Assembly (NCBI GenBank): GCA_030617485.1
Contig: JAUWVK010000019.1
Location: 1 to 16,579, forward strand
Direction of reading: 5' to 3'
DNA length: 16,579 nt
Origin: Gammaproteobacteria bacterium
GTDB lineage: Bacteria > Pseudomonadota > Gammaproteobacteria > SZUA-152
Shown here: positions 1 to 7,069 of the stretch, in pieces
Layout: each line of letters opens with the position of its first letter
Position numbering within the stretch: the first letter of the stretch is position 1
The notes under the pieces: model-generated
Database searches by the model: none
Told to the model about the DNA's origin: nothing
Seen by the model: the letters and a program-made list of their open reading frames with translations, nothing else
Position numbers and translations under genes: made by a program

Positions 1-1
1 A

Positions 2-868
2 AAAGCACATAATCTGGCCTGCCCAATTGACGGGAAACGGCTTGAATTCCAGGAAAAACAACTCGTTTGTGAAAATGGGCATGTTTTTGATGTCGCTCGC
101 CAGGGGTATGTGAACTTGTTACCGGTACAGCATAAAAGGACCAAAGATCCGGGCGATAGCAAAGAAATGGTATTGGCGAGAGCACATTTCTTAAATTCAG
201 GCGTCTACCAGACTATTGCCGATACATTAGCCGAACTATCAACCGCATTGATAAAAAATGATGCTAATGCGGAAAGTGACGAAATCTGTTTTATGGATGC
301 CGGTTGTGGTGAAGGTTATTATTTTGACTCAATTTTTAATACTCTCAAGAGCAAAAATGGCAATCGTAATCTTTCCTTTATCGGCCTGGATATATCAAAA
401 CCCGCAATAGTTGAAGCGGCAAAAAGAAATAAACAAATAAGCTGGATTGTTGGGACAAACAGACAGCCACCCGTTGCTGATAATAGCGTTGATATTATTA
501 TTTGTGTATTTGGGTTTCAAAGTTTTGAGGGCTTTAACAAATGTCTAAAACCCGGTGGCAAAATCATTCTGGTTGAACCAGGCCTCAATCATTTAAAAGA
601 ATTAAGGGAAATAATTTACAAAGAAGTTAAAAAAACAGATCCACAGGATCTTTCCTTTGTTGAAGAAATGGGATTTTCAGTGGTAGATACGCAGCTGCTT
701 CAATTTAAGACATGCGAAATAAACAACGAACAAATTCATAATTTGCTCATCATGACGCCGCATTTTTATCGGGCAACTAAAGAAGGCAGGGAAGCTGCGA
801 GTAAATTACAGAAACTGAAGTTGACTGTCGATATTGTTTTTAGAACTTTGGAAAAGACAGGTTTATAA
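2..868 (+). CDS. rlmA: 23S rRNA (guanine-N1)-methyltransferase, RlmA type; 5' end cut by window edge
   Basis: Cytoplasmic SAM-dependent enzyme that methylates N1 of a guanine in 23S rRNA helix 35 (G745 in E. coli). The reading frame is open from nt 2, and 288 codons are visible before TAA at 866-868. The family is about 270 residues, so very little is missing. The first methionine-type codon inside the window (GTG at 110) falls in the conserved stretch GYVNLLPVQHKR and is not the true start. An N-terminal zinc-finger-like segment can be read upstream of it: C (nt 20-22), D (29-31), C (68-70) and H (80-82), with the family spacing but Asp in place of the second Cys. The SAM-binding motif I DAGCGEG lies at nt 296-316, followed by FIGLDIS and a PVADNSVD segment. 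It converges on the NYN gene with a 21-bp gap and no clear terminator. Function is assigned by family resemblance. Confidence 0.9.
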   Translation, partial: KAHNLACPIDGKRLEFQEKQLVCENGHVFDVARQGYVNLLPVQHKRTKDPGDSKEMVLARAHFLNSGVYQTIADTLAELSTALIKNDANAESDEICFMDAGCGEGYYFDSIFNTLKSKNGNRNLSFIGLDISKPAIVEAAKRNKQISWIVGTNRQPPVADNSVDIIICVFGFQSFEGFNKCLKPGGKIILVEPGLNHLKELREIIYKEVKKTDPQDLSFVEEMGFSVVDTQLLQFKTCEINNEQIHNLLIMTPHFYRATKEGREAASKLQKLKLTVDIVFRTLEKTGL

Positions 869-889
869 CAACCTTTTACAACTACCTTT

Positions 890-1363
890 CTATAACAAAA
901 GGTCTGCTTCGATACGGTGATAGATACTAGCGGCGTTTATTAATGAATTTGCTGTGAGTGCTGGCACTCCATAAACTTCCGTACTGACGCCAAAATCATT
1001 TTGGATTTTTTCCAGTAGTAAATCAAAGTCTCCATCACCTGACAGCAACACCACAGTATCAACATCTTTCGATACATCCATCACATCAATAGCAATGCCA
1101 ACATCCCAGTCACCTTTAGCAGAACCATCACTACGCTGGATATAGGGTTTGAGTTTTACTGTAAAACCGATGTGCTTGAGGGCATCCTGAAATTTGAGCT
1201 GTTTGTCGTCACCACGATGAATGGCATAAGCCGTTGCAGATACTATATCGCCTTCAGAGCTTATCTGTTGCCACAGTTTCCGATAATTAAACTGCCGTCC
1301 ATAGGCATCGCGAGTCGTGTAATAAATGTTTTGCACATCGACAAAAATAGCTATTTTTTTCAT
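890..1363 (-). CDS. NYN domain (LabA/DUF88-like, PIN-fold) putative ribonuclease
   Basis: A 157-residue single-domain protein. The start IAIFVDVQNIYY (Asp9, Asn12), the central GDWDVGIAIDVM (Asp85, Asp87, Asp93) and the late LLSGDGDFDLLL (Asp110, Asp112) give the clustered acidic residues of the NYN branch of PIN-like nucleases, which bind a metal ion and cut RNA in characterised relatives. No membrane segment or extra domain is visible, and the length suits a stand-alone NYN protein. The ATG lies 12 bp downstream of the rhlE stop on the same strand, so the two are probably co-transcribed and it may act on RNA together with the helicase; that link is inference. The family is broad and many members have no known substrate, so I give no gene symbol. 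It could also be a LabA-like regulator without nuclease activity, although all the acidic positions look intact. Confidence 0.85.
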   Translation of the reverse strand: MKKIAIFVDVQNIYYTTRDAYGRQFNYRKLWQQISSEGDIVSATAYAIHRGDDKQLKFQDALKHIGFTVKLKPYIQRSDGSAKGDWDVGIAIDVMDVSKDVDTVVLLSGDGDFDLLLEKIQNDFGVSTEVYGVPALTANSLINAASIYHRIEADLLL

Positions 1364-1375
1364 AAAAGGTTGCCG

Positions 1376-2716
1376 TTAGCGATTACCCTGTGGGCTGCGT
1401 CTTGGACTCCTTTGTGCTTGTTTTTTCGATTGTCCCTGTTTTTCCGAACTCCCTCTGGAAGAAGGGCGCTTACCACTACTGCTATTCCTGGAAAATGTTT
1501 TCTTTTTTCCGCCAGGCTTTCTTGAACCCTGCTGTTTACCACGCCCCTTGAAAATAGGCTCAGCTTTAATAGAAGGATCGGGCTCAAAACCCTCAACTCC
1601 CACATTGGGAATTTCGCGTTTGATCAACCGCTCAATATCTTTCAGCAAACCCAGCTCATCAACACACACCAGAGACATAGCTTCACCTTCATTACCTGCA
1701 CGACCCGTGCGGCCAATGCGGTGAACGTAATCTTCTGCATTATTAGGTAAGTCAAAGTTCACCACGTGCGGCAACTGATCAATATCAATTCCGCGTGCCG
1801 CAATGTCCGTAGCTACCAGCACACGTACTTCACCAGCTTTAAAATCTGCCAGTGCTCTGGTACGAGCACCCTGACTCTTATTTCCATGAATTGCAGCAGC
1901 CGTAATACCATCCTTCACCAGCTGGCCAGAAAGGCGATCGGCACCATGTTTGGTACGGCTAAATACCAATACCTGTTGCCAGTCATTGGAACCTATCAGG
2001 AAGGAAAGCAGTTCACGTTTACGTTTTTTATCTACCGGATGCACGACTTGAACGACAGTCTCTGTGGCAGTGTTGTGCCGAGTAACTTCAACCAAAGTAG
2101 GGGACCTCAACAGATCATTCGCCAATTTTTTTATAGAATCTGAAAAAGTGGCTGAAAATAACAACGTCTGTCTGTCTTTAGGAACCAGCGCCAGGACCTT
2201 TCGAATATCGCGAATAAAACCCATGTCGAGCATACGATCGGCTTCATCGAGCACCAGAATATCAATCTTTGATAGATCCACGGATCTCTGATTGACGTGA
2301 TCCAGTAATCTGCCTGGTGTCGCGACCAGAATATCGACACCTCGAATGAGAGTTTGTTTTTGCGGATTGATGCTGACACCACCAAACACCACGGTTGATT
2401 TCAGTGAAAGGTGCCTGCCATACGTTTTCACACTTTCATGAACCTGAGCTGCCAGTTCTCGAGTGGGTGTCAGCACAAGAGCACGGATGGGACGACGACC
2501 TTTTTTAACCGCTTTAGCGGTTGATATTAATCGTTGTAATAGTGGCAGGGTAAAACCCGCTGTTTTACCCGTACCCGTCTGCGCGCCACCCAGAACATCT
2601 TTACCTTCAAGAATAAGGGGGATTGCCTGGATTTGTATCGGTGTCGGTTCGCTATAACCTTTATCTGCCACAGCACGGAGTAGTTCGGCCCTGAGGCCGA
2701 GAGATTCAAATGACAT
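1376..2716 (-). CDS. rhlE: DEAD-box ATP-dependent RNA helicase RhlE
   Basis: Cytoplasmic RNA unwinding enzyme of 446 residues, implicated in ribosome assembly and RNA turnover in relatives. All helicase motifs are present in order: Q motif [14 protein letters not shown] (20-33), Walker A AQTGTGKT (45-52), PTRELA (84-89), TPGR (133-136), DEAD (157-160), SAT (188-190), [11 protein letters not shown] (252-262), [11 protein letters not shown] (301-311) and HRIGRTGR (332-339). The last ~60 residues are a low-complexity tail rich in Lys, Arg, Ser, Gly and Gln, typical of RhlE and probably used for RNA binding. The start MSFESLGL matches the family, and a GAGAA ribosome-binding site sits just upstream of the ATG. 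The NYN gene follows 12 bp downstream. RhlE is preferred over other DEAD-box paralogues because of the N-terminal sequence and the tail. Confidence 0.93.
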   Translation of the reverse strand: MSFESLGLRAELLRAVADKGYSEPTPIQIQAIPLILEGKDVLGGAQTGTGKTAGFTLPLLQRLISTAKAVKKGRRPIRALVLTPTRELAAQVHESVKTYGRHLSLKSTVVFGGVSINPQKQTLIRGVDILVATPGRLLDHVNQRSVDLSKIDILVLDEADRMLDMGFIRDIRKVLALVPKDRQTLLFSATFSDSIKKLANDLLRSPTLVEVTRHNTATETVVQVVHPVDKKRKRELLSFLIGSNDWQQVLVFSRTKHGADRLSGQLVKDGITAAAIHGNKSQGARTRALADFKAGEVRVLVATDIAARGIDIDQLPHVVNFDLPNNAEDYVHRIGRTGRAGNEGEAMSLVCVDELGLLKDIERLIKREIPNVGVEGFEPDPSIKAEPIFKGRGKQQGSRKPGGKKKTFSRNSSSGKRPSSRGSSEKQGQSKKQAQRSPRRSPQGNR

Positions 2717-3131
2717 GTAATGTTCTCATGGTGTGATCGCCTACCCAATCAATACTGTTTGGGTCGATCCAGGCGGAAACTGTGTATGTTTCTGTGTGAA
2801 TTAAACGAGTGCAGATCGAAGTGCACTGAAATTGAACGCACATTCTAACTCAAATGGCCCTATGAGTGCGGTTCTTAATTACGAAACAGGAGCAGACTGA
2901 AACTGGTGACTCATCGGTGCCAGAAGCTAATGTAAGGGACCCTTTAAAAACGCCCCCTATACTGATCATTCATCTTTTAACATAATATACATTATGCGCA
3001 GTATTGTGTGCCATTAGCTGGGTACACTGAACCGTTAGTTATGTTGTTTGTTATACCTTTATACTCTACTAAAATGCATTGTTTCAGGTAATAATGTCGC
3101 CTTTCTGGTTCAGCTCTACAGGTAAATTAAC
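2717..3131. other. 415-bp divergent intergenic region between rhlE and the thioredoxin-fold gene
   Basis: No open frame with coding character was seen here. It must carry the promoters of two divergent genes, but I could not find a convincing -35/-10 pair for either. A TAGAAT hexamer read toward rhlE and a TATACT read toward the + strand gene are the best isolated -10-like words, and neither has a good -35 partner at normal spacing. A small AT-rich dyad, CATAAT-ATAC-ATTATG, lies at 2981-2996. The + strand gene has only a weak AGG (3120-3122) as its ribosome-binding site. Confidence 0.6.
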
Positions 3132-4211
3132 ATGAAGCACGCCACATCAATTTCCCAAATACTTGCGCTGCTGTTTGTGCTGGGATCTTCTTATGCAGCA
3201 TCGGCGGTTGCCGCTGCTTCACCTGCGAAGCAAGGTGAATTTCTTGGCGCAATGGATACCGAGTACCCAGCGTGGTTCAAAGATAGTTTTCTTGACCTTA
3301 GAGAAGATGTACAGGAAGCAACAGAAGCTGGAAAACGTCTGGTATTGTTTTTTTACCAAAATGGCTGCCCTTACTGTAATGCTCTGGTTGAGCGCAACTT
3401 TGCTCAAAAAGATATTAAAGAAAAAGCTCAGAAAAACTTCGACATTATCGCTATCAATATGTGGGGTAATCGTTCAATCACGAATGTTGATGGTAAATCA
3501 TATGTAGAAAAAACACTGGCTGCCGCTCTCAAGGTTCAATTCACACCTACTGTACTTTTCTTCAACGAAAAAGGAAAAGTAGTGCTACGCATAAATGGCT
3601 ACCATACACCGCAACGATTTAATATCGATCTTGATTACGTTGCCTTACACAAGGAAACTGAATTAAGTTATCGCGATTACCTTAAGGCCAATAGACCCGC
3701 TGTAATAGCCAGCAAAAAACTCAACAAACAAGACTACTTTACAATAGCTCCTTTTGATTTCACCAAAAAGGCCAGGAAAGATAAAACTCGCCCCTTTGCA
3801 GTGTTCTTTGAACAAAAAGATTGCCCTGATTGTGACCTGCTCCACAATAAAGTATTACCAGACAACGATTTAAAACAAGTTATGAAACAGTTTGATGTCG
3901 CTCAACTGAACATGTGGTCTAAAACGCCTGTCGTAACACCATCAGGTAAAAAAATGACGGCGAAAGAATGGGCCAAAGAATTGAACATACAGTTTGCCCC
4001 TTCTATTGTTGTATTCAATCCGGAGGGTGAAGAAGTTATTCGCTCGGAAGCTTTCTTTAAAGTCTTCCATACCCAGGGAATATTTAATTATGTCTTGAGT
4101 AAAGGATATAAAGAAGAACCCAGCTTTCAGCGATACCTTACTGAGTATGCGGAACACTTCAGGGAAAACGGCAGTAACGTTAATATTTGGCGATATGCCA
4201 ATGAGAAGTAA
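3132..4211 (+). CDS. Exported protein with two tandem thioredoxin folds (SoxW/COG2143-like)
   Basis: A 359-residue protein with an N-terminal signal peptide (hydrophobic about 8-25, Ala-rich cleavage region near 25-30), so probably periplasmic. It contains two thioredoxin-like domains. The first has VLFFYQNGCPYC with the redox pair Cys79/Cys82 and the cis-proline loop FTPT (Pro139). The second has AVFFEQKDCPDC with Cys231/Cys234 and FAPS (Pro290). The domains share further landmarks: INMW (108-111) with LNMW (259-262), and VLFFNEKG (141-148) with IVVFNPEG (292-299), so an internal duplication is likely. Each active-site pair is followed at the expected distance by the cis-proline, so both look redox competent. 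I infer a thiol-disulfide reductase or oxidase role in the periplasm; no partner is encoded next to it. It converges on the Sel1 gene with a 13-bp gap. Confidence 0.8.
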   Translation: MKHATSISQILALLFVLGSSYAASAVAAASPAKQGEFLGAMDTEYPAWFKDSFLDLREDVQEATEAGKRLVLFFYQNGCPYCNALVERNFAQKDIKEKAQKNFDIIAINMWGNRSITNVDGKSYVEKTLAAALKVQFTPTVLFFNEKGKVVLRINGYHTPQRFNIDLDYVALHKETELSYRDYLKANRPAVIASKKLNKQDYFTIAPFDFTKKARKDKTRPFAVFFEQKDCPDCDLLHNKVLPDNDLKQVMKQFDVAQLNMWSKTPVVTPSGKKMTAKEWAKELNIQFAPSIVVFNPEGEEVIRSEAFFKVFHTQGIFNYVLSKGYKEEPSFQRYLTEYAEHFRENGSNVNIWRYANEK

Positions 4212-4215
4212 TAAA

Positions 4216-4245
4216 GCCTTTTAGCTATTGGTTAAGGCGTGTTTT
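4216..4245. terminator. Weak possible bidirectional terminator between convergent genes
   Basis: A 5-bp stem, GCCTT (4216-4220) with AAGGC (4234-4238), spans the junction of two convergent genes. It is followed by a short T-rich stretch on each strand (GTGTTTT on +, TTTATT on -). The stem is short and the loop long, so this is a tentative call based mainly on position. Confidence 0.25.
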
Positions 4246-4959
4246 ATATTCTTTAATTTCAAGTAAAGCCTGTTTAATCTGGCCTTTACTCATATGTTTC
4301 TTAAGTAAATCCCGTTTATCTGCCGCAGGTTCAAATCCATGCTCTGCAGCAATATCAAATAATACATAAGCAGCAACCAGGTTTTTTTCTACGCCCTGAC
4401 CTGATTCATACAGATAACCAAGGTTGTTTTGTGCTTCTCTATAACCTTGTTTTGCGGCTTTGTTGTACCAATGTGCAGCTTTTTTGTAACTCTTGTGGGC
4501 ACCTCTTCCCTGCTCATACATTATTGCCAGGTTGAACTGTGCGAAACTTGCGCCCTGCTCTGCTGCGCGTTGATACCATTTAACAGCCTGGCGATAATTT
4601 TGTGGAGTACCATTACCTGTATCGTATGAAACGCCAAGATTAAACTGAGCATAAAGATTGCCCTCATCTGCGGCTTGTCGATACAAAGCAACAGATTTTT
4701 CCGCATTTTGAGAAACACCTTTACCTAATTCGTACATCATTCCCAATAGATTGAGCGCCGAAGAATCACCATCTGCAGCTAATGGAATCGTAAGATTAAG
4801 GGCTGCTTTGTAATCACCTTCGTAATAGGCATTTAGACTTTTTTCTAACGGGTCCTTCATTATTTTATTAACATCATCAGCAACGCAGTTTTGCGCGAAT
4901 AATAGACAGGCGCCCACAAGGAAAATACCACACCATGTGGTTTTAGAATTACTCTCCAT
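4225..4959 (-). CDS. Exported Sel1-repeat (SLR) protein
   Basis: A 244-residue protein built from Sel1-like repeats, helical pairs related to TPRs that usually mediate protein-protein contacts. The N-terminus MESNSKTTW is followed by a hydrophobic run and NCVA-DD, a plausible signal peptidase I site after residue 27, so it is probably periplasmic. Repeats are recognisable from SALNLLGMMYELGKGV onward, then AQFNLGVSYDTGNG, AQFNLAIMYEQGRG and AQNNLGYLYESGQG, about 36 residues apart: four clear copies plus a degenerate first unit. An in-frame TTG lies 15 nt upstream at 4974, but the ATG at 4957-4959 is preferred because it is directly preceded by a G-rich tract containing GGGAG, although that spacing is tight. 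No enzymatic domain is seen and the partner is unknown. It lies 119 bp downstream of kdsB on the same strand and could be read from it or from its own promoter. Confidence 0.85.
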   Translation of the reverse strand: MESNSKTTWCGIFLVGACLLFAQNCVADDVNKIMKDPLEKSLNAYYEGDYKAALNLTIPLAADGDSSALNLLGMMYELGKGVSQNAEKSVALYRQAADEGNLYAQFNLGVSYDTGNGTPQNYRQAVKWYQRAAEQGASFAQFNLAIMYEQGRGAHKSYKKAAHWYNKAAKQGYREAQNNLGYLYESGQGVEKNLVAAYVLFDIAAEHGFEPAADKRDLLKKHMSKGQIKQALLEIKEYKTRLNQ

Positions 4960-5078
4960 ACTCCCGCCCCCCAATTCTATTACTTATTTTAGATTACTTA
5001 ATAACAATCTGGATACTACCCTTGCTGCCAGGCTTGCTTTTCATACGTAAAAAATAAATATTTCTCATTTTATTATTG

Positions 5079-5837
5079 TTAGCCAGACAAATGGCTTTTA
5101 ACTACTTCTAAATCACGCTCGGTATCTACTCCTGCCAGCGGTATTTCACGTGCTTCTGACACATGGATATGATGGCCATTCCAAATTGCGCGCAGTTGCT
5201 CCAAAGATTCCATTGCTTCCAGGGAACACTGCGGCCATTGAATATATTCTTTTAAAAACCCTACGCGATATGCATAAAGACCAATATGGCGGTAATGGAT
5301 AGAATTTTCCGGCAATACTTCTGTCGTACTGGCAAAAGCATCTCTATCCCATGGAATGCTAGCCCGACTAAAATAGACAGCCAAATCATTTTTATCTTTA
5401 ACCACTTTTACTACATGTGGGTCAAACAGTTCAGAAGCAGTAGTAATTCTCGCACACACTGTCGACATGCTAGCTTCGGTTTGATTCGATAATGTCTCAG
5501 CAACTTGCTTGATAACCGATGCAGGCATCATTGGCTCATCGCCTTGTAGATTAACGATAATTTGGTCATCAGAAAAATTAAGTTTTTCTGCCACCTCAGC
5601 AATACGATCCGTGCCTGAACGATGCGTGTCTGAAGTTAAGCAAACCTCACCACCAAATTCTTTCACGGCATTTACAATACGTTCATCATCCGTGGCAATA
5701 ATAATTTTTTCAGCACCGCTTTCCAATGCACGCTCGTAAACATGCTGCACCATAGGTTTGCCCGCGATATCCAGCAAGGGCTTCCCCGGCAAACGAGTAG
5801 CACCAAAGCGAGCAGGAATGATGACGTGAAAATTCAC
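5079..5837 (-). CDS. kdsB: 3-deoxy-manno-octulosonate cytidylyltransferase (CMP-Kdo synthetase)
   Basis: Cytoplasmic enzyme that makes CMP-Kdo from CTP and Kdo, the activated sugar for the lipopolysaccharide inner core. The 252-residue length fits the family. Motifs: nucleotide-binding IPARFGATRLPGKPL (7-21), ATDD (48-51), SGTDR (74-78), NLQGDEP (96-102, metal and substrate region), HIGLYAYR (184-191), SLEQLR (211-216) and GVDTERDLE (236-244) with Asp238 and Asp242. The start is GTG at 5835-5837, directly abutting the TAA of the preceding trm112-like gene, with a strong GAGGAAG site 5 nt upstream. The start MNFHVIIPAR agrees with homologues. It is the last gene of the envelope cluster. Confidence 0.96.
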   Translation of the reverse strand: MNFHVIIPARFGATRLPGKPLLDIAGKPMVQHVYERALESGAEKIIIATDDERIVNAVKEFGGEVCLTSDTHRSGTDRIAEVAEKLNFSDDQIIVNLQGDEPMMPASVIKQVAETLSNQTEASMSTVCARITTASELFDPHVVKVVKDKNDLAVYFSRASIPWDRDAFASTTEVLPENSIHYRHIGLYAYRVGFLKEYIQWPQCSLEAMESLEQLRAIWNGHHIHVSEAREIPLAGVDTERDLEVVKSHLSG

Positions 5838-6017
5838 TTAGACTTCCTCATCTGCCGCTAAAGGACGCGCTTCATCTTCCAGCATAACGGGAATATCATC
5901 CCGAATAGGATAAGCTAGACGATCCGGCTTGCAAATCAGCTCCTGATTTGATTTTTGATAAACCAGAGGCCCTTTGCATATAGGGCATACTAAAATATCC
6001 AGCAACTTCTTATCCAT
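5838..6017 (-). CDS. Trm112 family (YcaR/DUF343) small zinc-binding-type protein
   Basis: A 59-codon gene: ATG at 6015-6017, TAA at 5838-5840, with an AGGAAG ribosome-binding site 7-8 nt upstream. The protein starts [18 protein letters not shown] and continues with [19 protein letters not shown] and VMLEDEAR, the near-invariant bacterial Trm112/YcaR pattern. Cys11, Cys14 and Cys29 are present; the fourth zinc-ligand position of eukaryotic Trm112 is not Cys, as is usual in bacterial members. Eukaryotic Trm112 is an activating partner of several methyltransferases; the job of the bacterial form is not settled. It sits between lpxK (22-bp gap) and kdsB (no gap), a conserved position in proteobacteria that suggests co-expression with lipid A/Kdo genes rather than a proven role there. 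Confidence 0.93.
   Translation of the reverse strand: MDKKLLDILVCPICKGPLVYQKSNQELICKPDRLAYPIRDDIPVMLEDEARPLAADEEV
5843..5849 (-). promoter_or_regulatory. Ribosome-binding site fixing the kdsB GTG start
   Basis: GAGGAAG lies 5 nt before the kdsB GTG, inside the last codons of the upstream trm112-like gene. Because the TAA of that gene directly touches the GTG, translation of the two is probably coupled. Confidence 0.7.
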
Positions 6018-6039
6018 ATTCGCTTCCTGTCGTCTTTAA

Positions 6040-7032
6040 TCAGTTAATTTTATCTTTAGTGCCTATTAACCTAAGTATAAGGGGAATAATGCGCTCATCG
6101 ACTTTCGCATCTACTGGAACAACCCAGTATCGTTTATCAGCGAAAGACCGGCATTTTACTGCATCCTTTTCTGTCATTAACACTGGCAGATCATCATCAA
6201 ACTGAAAGTCTTCGTGTTGATACATATAGTGATCAGGAAAAGGATGCTCTATAACATCCAGACCATGATCTGCAAGTTGTTGGAAAAACCGATCTGGGTT
6301 TCCTATTCCTGCAACAGCATGCACCCTTTTACTCACGTTAGGAAAAGAACTCAGCAGGTGGCTTTGTCGAGAATCAACAAGATTCTGTACAGGTCCCGGC
6401 TTTAACGTCATGCCATACTCACGCGGCCCAGGGACACCGTTGGTGACAGCTATATCCACTGATTCCATTCTTTTTCGTGGTTCTCTCAAAGGCCCAGCAG
6501 GTAAACATTTACCATTACCAAATCGGCGCACACCATCAATAACGGCTATCTCAAGATCTCTACCCAACGCGTAGTGCTGCAAACCATCATCAGCCACAAT
6601 AATATCAATATCTTTATGCTTCAGCAGTGCCAGTGCAGCATCTACTCTCCCTGGGCCAACTGCCATTGGACATTGACAACGATGAGCCAGCAACACTGCC
6701 TCATCACCAACCATGCGTGGGTCACTGTCCACCCTGACCTGTTGTGGCCAATGTCTTGCTTCACCACCATAACCACGACTTACAATACCCGGTGAGTACC
6801 CATTGTCTCGCAACAGCTCTACAAGCCAGGTCACCAGCGGCGTTTTCCCCGTACCGCCTGCAGTAATGTTACCAACAATGATCACGGGAACAGGCATCTG
6901 ATGCGTTTTAAGTAGTTTAACTTGATAAGCGAAGCGACGAGTGACGGCAACGAAGCAGTACAACCAGGATACTGGAGAAAGTATCAAGGTAATAAATCCT
7001 TTGTTGTACCAGTAATAATCGAGCCGTTTCAT
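6040..7032 (-). CDS. lpxK: Tetraacyldisaccharide 4'-kinase LpxK
   Basis: Inner-membrane-associated kinase that phosphorylates the 4' position of the lipid A disaccharide to give lipid IVA. The 330-residue length fits. Visible features: an N-terminal hydrophobic anchor (about 12-31), P-loop GNITAGGTGKTP (54-65), SRGYGG (85-90), VGDEA (108-112), DDGLQH (148-153), which holds catalytic residues in characterised LpxK, AGIGNPDRFF (241-250) and TEKDAVK (287-293). It begins 37 bp after the msbA stop and is followed after 22 bp by the trm112-like gene, the usual msbA-lpxK coupling of a lipid A maker with its transporter. The ribosome-binding site is weak (GGGCAGCG), so translation may depend on the upstream gene. 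No key residue looks lost. Confidence 0.96.
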   Translation of the reverse strand: MKRLDYYWYNKGFITLILSPVSWLYCFVAVTRRFAYQVKLLKTHQMPVPVIIVGNITAGGTGKTPLVTWLVELLRDNGYSPGIVSRGYGGEARHWPQQVRVDSDPRMVGDEAVLLAHRCQCPMAVGPGRVDAALALLKHKDIDIIVADDGLQHYALGRDLEIAVIDGVRRFGNGKCLPAGPLREPRKRMESVDIAVTNGVPGPREYGMTLKPGPVQNLVDSRQSHLLSSFPNVSKRVHAVAGIGNPDRFFQQLADHGLDVIEHPFPDHYMYQHEDFQFDDDLPVLMTEKDAVKCRSFADKRYWVVPVDAKVDERIIPLILRLIGTKDKIN

Positions 7033-7069
7033 TTTTTCGCTGCCCGCTTCCCTGTTTATCTAGTGTTGT

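Noticed and set aside
3046..3076. TTGTTT-N17-TACTAA as promoter of the thioredoxin-fold gene.
   Set aside because: The -10 matches consensus at only about three positions, and other equally poor candidates exist in the region.
4960..4974. TTG start adding five residues to the Sel1-repeat protein.
   Set aside because: No ribosome-binding site precedes the TTG; the ATG at 4959 follows a G-rich tract and gives a normal signal peptide.
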